This document shows, in pieces, positions 45,201 to 57,200 of a stretch of 64,000 bases of DNA. This stretch comes from Gnetum montanum (taxonomy: Eukaryota > Streptophyta > Gnetopsida > Gnetales > Gnetaceae): the NCBI GenBank assembly GCA_015680685.1, contig MNCI01003715.1:834068-898067 (forward strand), read 5' to 3'. Position numbers and translations under genes: made by a program. Numbering within the stretch: position 1 is the first letter of the stretch; the number at the start of each line of letters is the position of its first letter. Under the pieces are notes generated by a model. It did no database searches. It was not told where the DNA came from and saw nothing but the letters and a program-made list of their open reading frames with translations.

Positions 45201-48200
45201 AGGAGAAAATGAACAAAGGGACAAGTAAATTAAATTGCTTGAATGTCAAGTCTCTTATCCTTGACATTTTTTTCTTTGACGTGCAATTATGCATTCCAGA
45301 TAAATGTAATGCAACTTTTATAATTGTGTGAGTTAAGCAAGAGATAGAGTTAAAAACACCAACTTTCATTTATTGGGAAGTTGTAACTTCTTGTTGATCA
45401 GTAGAGAAGGCTTTTGATTGACCGATGTATTAAGACAGCACTCTGGCACAGCTTTGCTGTGCTTGGAAAATTGGCTTTAAAGATCAGGAAACTAAGAAAA
45501 TGATGAGGCAGATGTTCACTTTCACACTGCCTTTGTTTGCCTTTTTTATGTGTCACCAAGGTACCTCTGAAATGCCTCTTGTTGGTCTTTCTTGCAAAAT
45601 TGAGGAACAAATTGGAATCCAGCACACCTTTTGAAGATTTATGTTATTATCAGTACTCCTGCACTGTTTGGATTCATGACTGTAGTTTATCTTTGAGGCT
45701 GTTTCAATTTTGTTACCAAAACTTATATGCAATTTTGTTAATCTTTGAGATCATTGCAAAACTTATATGTAATTTTGTTTGGATTCATGACTGTATTTAA
45801 TCTTTGGGACATTTAAGATAAATTTTTGTGAAGTCAGGTTTTCGGTCAGTTGGTCCATCATATTGTTTGTTTAATGTGAGAATAGTTAGTCTTCTCAGGA
45901 CCCAATTGTACAGATGTAATTGAACTTTTTTTATAGCTTGGTGTGTTTGGTCTTTGATACCGTTCATTTATAAAACGGTCTAATTAGAAACTTAATGCAG
46001 GCACTTGAAGTGGTTGATGTTGATCAGCAAATGCAGCTGGTGTTGGAACTAAACGGGCATGTTCTCAAATGTGTTAGAGATCAGAATGGAAACCATGTAA
46101 TTCAAAAATGTATTGAATGTGTTCCCACAGATCGTATAGAATTTATAATTTCTGCATTTTATGGGCAAGTTGTTACACTGTCAACTCATCCTTATGGTTG
46201 TCGTGTTATACAGGTATGCCACTCAGTACAAAGTTTGTAATATGTTCTATTTATACCTTATTTAATTAGCAATGATGTACAACTCATGATCTTAATTAAA
46301 TGGTTTGGCAGAGGGTTTTGGAGCACTGTACAGAGGAGCAGAAGAACAGTGGGATCATGAAAGAGATCTTAGATTCCATTTTCAACCTCTCAGAAGATCA
46401 ATATGGAAATTATGTTGCCCAGGTATTCACCGATAGTATAGTCTATATTGTGTTCTTGGCATTTTTGTTGTAGTTTTTACATATTCTTATTTTAACACTC
46501 AGTTGATACAAAATATAGATAGAGATTTTAAGCTTTAAATTTGTTGAACGTAAAGGCATTGCTGCTGCAGTTTTTGGCCAAGTTTAATTTAAATTTAATT
46601 TTTTTGAACAGGTAAAAAGAAGATATTCTTACATATGCTGCAAATTTAAGTTGATGCCGTTAGGAAAAATATTCTGGTGTTTTTTTATATAGCAGTGCAA
46701 CCATAGTTTCCATATGTGTTTTCTATTGATATTGTCTGTTTTTGGTAATATGTCTAGAATTATTACAGGTTACTCGATCCACTTCGCTAGCAAGCTAGAT
46801 CTAGGTAGTTTCCTACGTTTGGTTGCCATATACCATGATAATCTCTCCACATCACTTCATGTCAGCTTTTCATGGCTGCTTGACATTGACACTTGACCCT
46901 GACTTGTTTATAATTTTTAGGGCTCAACATTTAAATAGGTAGATATAGGAAAATTTTCCGCAAAACTACTAATTGCCTACAAGGCACCAAAAATTCAAAA
47001 AACCATGCTTCAGTAAATAAGAATAACTCACAATTTATTTGGACTTGTCAGAATAAAGACTGACAATTTATTTGAACACAACATAAACATGATAACCTGA
47101 ATTTATCATGGTGCCCTTATCCCATTAACATGAGCTATATTAATAAAACCAGTTGGTGGTCGTTTCACATCAGCAATGGTGTAGAGTAGTGGAATCAGTG
47201 TTTGTCTAACATTTTGTATAAGTCTCTCAAGTATATTGTCTAAACATGATAGATGTTTGGGTGTATTGTGCTAGCCTCTTTAGTATTTTGTACTATCTTT
47301 TCTCATAGTGCTTGATGAGGAAGGTATTTATATCCTGTATGTCTATCCAAGGATTAAACAATTTTGCATATTCTTACCGCCCTTTTAATCATTTGGAAAT
47401 TGTGTCACCTTATCTAAATTATTAGTAGCATATACGTTGTGAACTTCTGTATGTATGTTGAGATTTGTTTACCATTTACTTGTCAGGATAGTTGGTTTTA
47501 ATTACAACTTCTTAATACGATATTTTTTTGAGTGTCTACATACACTGAAACTGTTTGGAAACTCATATTACTTGATGACTGAATTGAGGAACATTAATGA
47601 TATTTATAATTAGAGTGTTTGTAGTTGGTTCCTCCCGTGGTTGCTTTTTGTTGCTTCTGTCCTTCCTAAGGTTATTGGGTTTCATTCTTATCCTTGTCAA
47701 CTCTGTTTTCTTGTCTTTGTGAGCATGGGTTCTTAAGAGTACACAAGATTATCACACAATGTATTGCAAATGCATAAAAGGTGTACTAAAGGCAGAGTTA
47801 ACCACTGGATGTGTAATACCCATTCATAGGGAGCAAGAGCTAACACTTGAAGCCCCCCCAGAAAGAAAGCTAATTGAAAGAAGGAAATGCACAAGAAAGC
47901 TAATTGAAAGAAGGAAATGCACAGGTGGCTTTCTTTCTACAATAATCAAACTAACATTAACCTATAAAATTAAAACGAAATCAACAACGCCTAGATCTAT
48001 CTTTGAAACATGTCAATCAATATTAATTTTAAGAATCAAGACTTACTTTTAAAAAGAAATAGCCATAGTAAAATATCTGTGCAAGATTCATCAGATTAAA
48101 AAAAAAACTTTTTTTATTCAACCTAAAAAGAAATATCTAATTAGGCCTAATTAGATATTTCTTTTTAAGTTGAATAAAAAAAGTTTTTTTTTAATCTGAT

Positions 48201-51200
48201 GAATCTTGCACAGATATTTTACTATGGCTATTTCTTTTTAAAAGTAAGTCTTGATTCTTANACACACAAAACAAGATCATTTGAATTTAACTCTTGTAAC
48301 CATTTTACAATTAATCATTTAATCAGGAAATTCATATGTTCAATAGTAGAGAATAAATAGATCATAACCATCAATTAACATCCTAGGTTTTCCCCCACTC
48401 CATCAACTTATAGAAAGATATCAACATCAGACTTGAGAAGGTATAGGAAAAAAAGTATAATTCAAGATTTAGATTCAAGATTTATGCATTCAAAGGGGGA
48501 GGGTTATCAACCAAATTCCAACCAAAACTCAAGAATTCAACAATTTTAAAACATTCACAATTATCCATGGGCCCAAGGATACTCTCACTTTCTGCCGATG
48601 GTACCAATCCTCATATCAGGGATCCTTGGTCTCTGTTGGCAATCTTTTGCCAAAAGTGCTCCAAATCATTATGGGTGTTTCTGAATCATTACAGAAACAA
48701 CTCTCATCCAAGCCATTTAGGTGTGAGAGTGCAGAGGATGGGTGGAGAGATCCAAAAAAAGTAATAAAGGTTTCAACAATCTAAGCTTACAAGAGGATGG
48801 GATAATGGATGGTTTCTTGTAACCGACTTTTTGGGAACTGTTTGTATTCTTTTCTTTCTTTTTAAGGTTCTGTCTCTCTTTTTTTTTTCAGCAATGAGTC
48901 ATGAGTTCAATTCTCTTTATGATCACTATAAAAAAATCAATAAAATATGTGTATTCACAGGTTGCATGTTCAATTCCTAAATCAACAATTTTTCATATTT
49001 CAGAATTTAGATTTTGCTAGATTTCAGGTTCAATTCCTCTTGATAATTACAAAACATTGAAGCATAATATCTATTTCCTTATCATTCAGAATTGTCATAA
49101 GATGCAAGGAAAAAGTTTTCAAAATAGATTCATGAGAAGAGCAGTTTAGGATACATAGTCAAATAAGGCACCTTCTTTTTTAGGTCATCAGCGATGTGAA
49201 TTTTTCCATTGTCTTACGAGCATTGAAATGTCATCACGTGACCTTTCTACAGCCATGGAGAGGGTACTTATACTGTACTATTTTAAACTAAAAAGATCAA
49301 TGCATCACATTCTATTTTAAACTAAAAAGAGCAATGCATCACATTTAGATAAAATAATAATAAAAAATATAAAGCTATGATATTTGCACACAATATCCCT
49401 GATTCATGGGTCAGGTTCCTCCAACTTGATTCATAGGTCAAGTTTCTGAATATGAGCATTCTTTTGCATCTCAACATACCTGTTTTAACTCTTAAGGCAC
49501 ACCTTAGAGTATTGTCCTTTGTTTTTCTTTTGTTTCTTAGCATCTCTGTTGAAATAGAACAGAAAATATTTTGTTTTTCCATATATTAATTACTATTATT
49601 ATTTTAAAACATTCCCAGCATGTATTTTAAATCATATTTCTTATGCATAAAGTATTTAAGCATTTATTCATAGTACATATAAAAATCTGGTCAACAAATT
49701 TATTACTATTCCAATTAGCCATTTCTACCAGTCTAAACAAAGCACACACACTTGTCAACAAAACATGCACACAAACACACAGAAAGACTATTACAATTGT
49801 TAATGCAAAAACTCAAGGAGAAGTGGTTCATTACAGGATGTGTGCAAAGTCACTCTTAACACACAGAGAATGACAAAATATTTTTTGGTTTCCATTACAT
49901 AGGTATTAATGACAATAAGTTTGAATTGGTTTTACTAGCAGAAATAATCCCATGCATACAGAGAACTGGATTTCTTAACTTGCCTAAAATCTTTCAGGGA
50001 TTTAGTCAAAAGAACAAAATGTTGCAATTGTTGTGAATAAACGAAAAGAAAACTGGCCCATCAATGGGCTATCCGCAATGTTACATTTAAAACCATATCC
50101 CATGAAACCCAATCCTCGCATTGGGCAACCCTTCTTGGTCCTTGGAATGATGTCATCCAATGGATCTTGGTAGCTTGGTATAGGGGCATTACGCCTTTTC
50201 GTAGGCGTGCACTGTGTCCAAGATTGCATGATAGTGTTTCGAGGCAACAAACACTGCAGCCTCCTAAAACTCCTTATACTACTCTTCATGTTGCTTTTTG
50301 GTAGATCTTGTGGGGGCCTTATCAAGATGGAACTTAGCAAAAGTAGTCCTAATACATCTCCTTAGCCTAGCCCACGAGACCACATGATTTATTCACATGA
50401 CCACATATGGGCATTTTCCCATGTGAAACCATTGCTAGGCATTGGCCTCATGTGTAGCTTCCTAGTTCTTTTTAATTTGTTGCTCTTCCAGAGGGGCCCT
50501 AACACGCTGCTCTTCCCCCTCTTCCTCTCTTTGGAGTTGCTCTTGCTCCTCTTGGTGCAAGTCCTTCCTAATTTGCTCCTGGAGCTTTCTTCCATGGCAC
50601 TTCTAAACATAGCATCTTGTAGCTCCTTTTGGCATTGCTCAGCTGTCACCTTCTTGAGTTGTTCTTCCTCTTGTCGTTTAACCCTAGCCTCCTCTTCATG
50701 TTGTTGGAGCTCAGATTCCCATTGTGCTTGTTCCTTTGCCTTGACCTCAACGATGGCCCTATGGAGGTCAGCTTCAAACTTACATTGTAGTTGCCTACAA
50801 ATATGATCCTTGGTAGTCTGGATTTGCTCCTGCAAGGAAGGTGGCCGACCTATGGTGGAGACTTGCTAATCCGAATCTTCCCCCACCCTCGTTGGCTCCT
50901 CTCTTTCCTCCAAAATGGCTTGTGTAGAGGAGGACTCTCCCTCCTGTGATGACCTGCATCTGGTATATGTGATGGTGATAGAAATGGGCTTTGCTAGTGG
51001 CGGTTCCACAGGTCGTGTTGCTTTCCATAAGGCCAAGATCATGCTGGAATGATGTCCCCTTCTTCCCTAGTGGAGGGAGGCTAGAAATCTTAGAAGATTA
51101 GGTGGTTGGCCTAGTTGCATGCAGTGGAGGGAGGCAAAGTGTGTCTCTTGGAGCTTCCACATGTTCCTCGATTGGACGAAGAAATGTTCCACAAGTTTTG

Positions 51201-54200
51201 TAGCATCTTGCCAAAGCAGGGGTAGGGTTGACTTTGGGACCTGACCATTCCCTATCTTTGGAATTGGTTTGGGGAAGAAGCTTTCAACATCTTGGAGACC
51301 TTGCCCTGAGGCCAACACCATCTCCCTCATAGCTGGGATATCAATATAGTCAATGATGGCTGTTTTGGTGAGCTAAATGTGGACACCTTGGAAGGTAGTG
51401 GCATCCCCCCTTTAGCATGAGAAGAAGGATGCATCCGTGAGATTTGCGTCACCAATGATGAGGGGAAGAAGGTCTTTCCGTCCCATCCACACCAGTAACC
51501 CCCATAGTAGCTGGTTGCCCTTGAAGCCTTGATAGTTGGGCTCAAAGGTTGGTGTAACCCCCATGGCAGTTGTGGCCTCTTTCCAAAGCCTCAAGGCACG
51601 AACAACAATATGTACAAGCGATGGTTGAGGCGTAGCTTGAAAGATGTGTTTGTTCCTTGCCCACCAGAGTGTCCAGAGCACTGCTCCAGTAAGAGAGTCC
51701 TCGTGCAACTATTGCATGATCCCCGAAGTGGCCCAAATCGCTTTGGAGAATGGGAAAGGAACACAAAATGATGCACAGTTTCAACGTCGTTGTGTAGAGG
51801 GGGCATGTGTTTTTTATAGGGAGGCCACACTCTTGGAGCAATGCCCATACTGGCAGCACCCTCAGGCTGATGAGCCATAAGAAACATTTAATTTTCTCAG
51901 GCAGGCAGCCTTTCTAGACATTATTCCACCCTTGGTCTGCATGGTATTTATGCTTCATGGTTTCTTGTGGTTGGGCTCCCAGAAGTCCCATCTGAGACAG
52001 CTGTTGGGCAAATGTGCAAAGATTTCGTCATAGGTGGGAGTCCTAAATATTGGCCTTCCATGGAGTATATTTTCTTCTAACTATTGTGGGTTACAAGTTT
52101 ATTTTAAAATGCATTCCAACAGTCATATTAAAGATTACATTTTTAAATTACGGCATCCACTTATCTTAGAAAAGTTGTTAGCATACTATAAATTTCCCTT
52201 TTGTTCACATGCTTGTTATATCTATTGGATTTAATTGTATAAACGTTTTCAGCTTATGTATTGGTCTAATGTTAAGCTTAACAATTTTCCTGTCACATAA
52301 TTTTCTTACCTGCCATAAATATATTTTTTTTTGCAGTGTAATCTTTAATTATTGGTTTGAAATGCTTTATCATGTTTATGTAGCATGTATTGGAACATGG
52401 GATGCCACACGAGAGAAGTGAAATAATCAAAAAGTTATCAGGGAAAATTGTCCAAATGAGCCAGCATAAGTTTGCATCCAATGTTGTTGAAAAATGCCTG
52501 GAATATGGAGATCCAAAAGAGCGTGAATTATTAATCGATGAAATTCTTGGGGATTCCCAGGAAAATGAAAATTTACAGGTATTGTTTACTTTGTATGATA
52601 TTACTTATCGATGTAGTGTTTTCAAAGCAAATAATTGCATCCTTCTCACCCAACGAATTTAATTGCATCCTTCCTGCTGACAAAACCTAGGTACCATGAG
52701 TTTTTGTATGTTGAAATGGATACGATGGCCATATAATTTTCCACTGACTGCTGTATATTGTGACTAAATAGATAGAATGTCAATTTTTTTTAATTGTACT
52801 GTCTTTTATAATATCAGCATTCTAGTGGCTGCAGATGGGACGAGTCCAATATAAGGAAAAAAGATGACTGGAACATGTTAAACTTAAAGGAATAAAATAT
52901 CGTTTCATTTCTTAAGAAAATTTTAAAAAGAAGTTATATTAATAAAGTAAGTGTTGAAGTACAATGAAATTAGTCTTGGGATCTTAATGATCAACCAAGA
53001 TGATCTTAATAAAATAATCATACCAAGGTACCAATTTAATCCTAACTTTGGAAATGGAAAACATAATCATACAAGGCCTAAAGACTTCATTTAGTTAAGC
53101 CCATTTTAATATCACATTCAGGAAAATATAATTATACAAAGCTTAATGTCTTCTTGAAAAAGTTGGTAAACATTTAGGAAAAAGTTGACATGTTTTAAAA
53201 GGCAATATTTTAGAGGTTTTATATTGCACATCATATAAAGTGCATAATAAACATAGACAACACAATTAAAGACATAAACTAACAAACATGAAAACATAAT
53301 CAATATATGAAGTTGCAAACTATTAGTATAAGCTGAAATACTATTAAATAGTATAAGCTGAAATACTATTAAAGTTCATTTGTTCATGAAATCATACTCT
53401 AGCAAAGTCTAATAAAGATAAAGCATGTTACATTAATGTCTAATTGTACAATGTTCATGATATATCAAACATAAAGCAACAAAGTAACCATGAATCAAAT
53501 GCATATATTGGTATGTTTGATATAGCTTCATCTTTTCTTCAATAAAATTGAGCTTATTGAATTGTTTCTTCAATATCCACTCTAATAGCTCCAAATGCTT
53601 GTGCATCTTGCTTCATTTCTAAATATTCATTCATGAATATTACAAAGGCCCTTTTTCTAAATTTACATAAAAAATACAATAGCTCATTTTAGGCATGTCA
53701 TCCATATCTTCATTAGGAATGTAATCATTATTACTATCACACTAACTGTAGGATTGATCACATTCTACAAGATCAGCTGGAAAATCATCTTAATCATTAA
53801 TTTGTACATTATAAGTCTTTTGAGGCGTAAGAGTAGAAGAAGAAGGTTTTTAATTAATTTTTTAAAACTTAAATTAAATTGAAGAATTCTGAATATACTT
53901 TTTTTAACTGGAATAAATTATGAATATTTTATTATATTTAAAAAAAGTTGTTATTTTTTTGAAAAAGTCAGCTGAAAAAGTTGTACTGAATTGGTTATTT
54001 TTTCTTGAAATAGCAAAAAATTGTCAACTTTTTAATCACTGCTGCAAGCTATGATCTATATTGATATATGTTCCTTCAAAAGTTTCTTTCCTTAAAGATT
54101 TAAAAGATCACATGTGCTAGCACAACACTCCAAATTTTATTGATGCAACAAATTTCACTGATCCAAGTCCAAGCTGGTGTGAGATCCTGTGCAGATTTTG

Positions 54201-57200
54201 GCATTATACAATTCTGCTTTGTAACTTTCCAAACAATGTTCCAACTAAGAGCAATTCCTTGCAAAAAGAGTACCATCTGTACAAACATTCTTACAGAAAC
54301 AGCATATTCGAACCATATTCTATCCATGCTATAACAATTATTTGATTGTTAAAATTTCGACTTTCCCCCACCAACAAAAAAAAAAAAAAAGGAAAGAGAA
54401 AAGAGAAAGAAAGAAAGAAAGAAAAGTGCACAACCACACACACAAACAAAAAATTTAAAAATAAAAATAAAAAAAATAAAAATCCACCACCACCACCACC
54501 AACCTGGCACACATATACATTTACCTAGAGATTAGATCATTTTCTTCCAACAAATAGCTTCTTTATCTACTTGATCGGTGTGTAAATAATCATAAGCCTG
54601 ACCATCTTGAAAATTCATGCTATGTTTTTTCTTCCATGCATGTACTTTTTCAAGTACTGCCCAGATAGAGACTTGAGAGAGAATGCTTGAGATTATGACC
54701 CAAGAAGGAAGCAGAGATTTTTGATAAGTAGAAGGGAATGAAATTCTAATAGCACTAGTGGAAAATTATAAATGATAGGGGATGAGAAAAGATGGTTGGT
54801 AGTATACTAGGAAGATCCCTAATGTTTTTTTAAACAAGGATCATCACCTAGAGTCTCAATGCTCATCCTGCCAAGCAGGGTCCCAAGAGGGTAGGTGGAT
54901 GAGTGAAAGCTTAACCTCTTCAAGTGGTTGTGCCAGTTCTCAAACCCATGTTTTCCGACTTAGAACCCTAATTTTTACCAACGCTTGTAAGTCTTTTTTG
55001 TGGATATGGACATGACAATTTCAGCATTAACGTTGTTCTGTACATTTGCTTTCTAGTTCATGGTAAAAGGCCTTCCCCTTTGCTTGGGTATTGAACGAGG
55101 AGGTATTTGAACCTTTAACACCATGGTTCATTAGGGGCTATTATTTGGGGTGATGGTAAGGTACTTGTTTCTTAGGTCACAAAGCCTAGGTTCAAGCTTG
55201 GGTGCAACTATTTAAAAAGATGTTAGGCTTTCACTGATCTACAGGATCCCCTTTGGCAGGATGAGCATTGAGCCTCTAGAAGATGTTAGGCCTATCCAAG
55301 ATACCCTTTTGTGTGATGATCATTGAGCCTCAGATGATGACACCATGATTCATTGTCATTGTTGTAGCTACACGGGGGGATGCTTAAATAAATTAAATGG
55401 CCTGAATTTGTTCATGATTTTACTAAAGTTTATACATGACATTAGTGTTACCTCAAAACTAACGAATGTCTTTTCAAGAGTTGAGATGGAACTACTAGTG
55501 GAGTCCAAAATCAGCTGCAGGGTCTGTGCAGCTATCAGTCACCTGCTTTCTATGACAAGGTAACTTGACTTTCCTTTGCTCACTTTTATCATGGCCAAGT
55601 TTGACCCTAGGTAGCATCTGTTAGGCTTGGCGTATATATTTTCTCATTGTACGGTAACCTGATGTGCATTAAATCAGGCGCTAACGGGCACAATTGGCAG
55701 CATAACTTGCTATGGTAATGGTGGTATTAATACATTCTCCCATGGTTGGGCAATGTGGTATGTGGCTTGCCTCTGATCAAGGCCCGACATGTCTAGTTGG
55801 GCTATGAATGTTAGTGCTTATTTGGCTTTTAATAGAAGTGAAGGGTAGAAAAGAATTCATGTAGGGGACCTATATTGTTGGGATAAGGCTAGGAAGAAGA
55901 AGAAGAAGAATTATTTTTAGATAGAATGCTTATGACAAGATAGAAAGGTCCTATCTAACACTGAGCCACTGGCCACCAAGACACAGTCTCAGAAAACAAT
56001 ACCCTTTTACAAGGTCACTGAGCTCATTGCTCATTGGATGCACCTGTGACCATAGCTATATTATTAACCAGAAGTTACTTATCTAGAAACAAGCTTCCTA
56101 ACCATATAGAAACTGTGACACATGACATACGGTAGATGATTACATATACAAAAACCTTTGTCAGCCAGTATCCCGTATGGATCTTAGCTCTATCTTGGGA
56201 AAGGCTCCTTGTTCGGTTGATGCTGGGCAAAATAGGTTGGAGTTAAAGGTGGGTTGTGCAATACTGGTAACGTTTGCGATAGTACAATGGGATCTCTTTC
56301 TCCTTCATGTATAGGAGAGTGATAAAGGGTTTGTTTGAGAAGGATTTACTCTCTTATATTTACCACTTGGCTGCATTATAAGGAATATAGATGTAGGTTT
56401 GTCAGGAGACCTTCAGGTCAGGCTTGAAAGTCCAGAGTGAAGGTGTAGGGTACCTAGCTAAGTTGATAAAGAAGGTGATTATTGATGTTTAAGCAGTAGC
56501 AGGCCACACCAACAGGAAATTAGTTCCTACATTATGTTCAGCTTCCCAAATGTGTTATGCCATGAAGATCCTGAATGGAGGAAAGTCTGCTTTAGAAACC
56601 ATTTTCTAAATGTGCACCAGGCTTTGCATTTCCCACTTAAGGCATAATACCCGCTCAATATCTCACTTTGTGTAATTTTCTTCTAAATATTTTAAACAAG
56701 TTTTATCAAAAAGCCTTTGTAAATTGGCCTACTTTGCTGGATAGTCCTACCTAATGCCAAGTCTGGGCAAGATCTTTATTTTTGGCAGGCTATGCTATAT
56801 GCTGTCTATATAAACACATAAGTTTCCCCAGTAAAAAAATAGTAACTCAGAAATATTTAAATATGTTGTCCGTACTTTATATCTTCCTTTCAAGAACAAC
56901 AATACCTGACAGTGGCTCATCTTCTCCTGCACAAGATTTCTGTTTGTAAAAAATGTTTTTCACTGTTAGCATACTTCTTGGTATGTATCTATCCTATGTT
57001 TACTCCTCATCCTAGCATTGTCCCAACAGTATGGCTTTGGCTACAGGAGTTCTCTTGTCTTTCGCTTTTATTGATAGCTAAAATTATATCCATCTGCCTA
57101 TGCCATGTTTACTGTATTAATTAATTTTGTGACAGAGGATTTAAATTTTGTAGAAGGGTTATCTTGTTTTTTATTGCCTCTAGGATCTCTATCACCAGGT

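Larger units (their letters stand above)
46423..52383 (+). other. PUM intron 6 (6.0 kb)
   Basis: The largest intron. It holds a 30-bp duplication (47,864), a 230-bp palindrome ending at an N (48,030-48,261) and an antisense ORF cluster (50,002-51,890). No host exon was found in it. Confidence 0.85.

Noticed and set aside
54346-54528. Lys- and Pro-rich small frame
   Set aside because: Translation of a simple-sequence tract.
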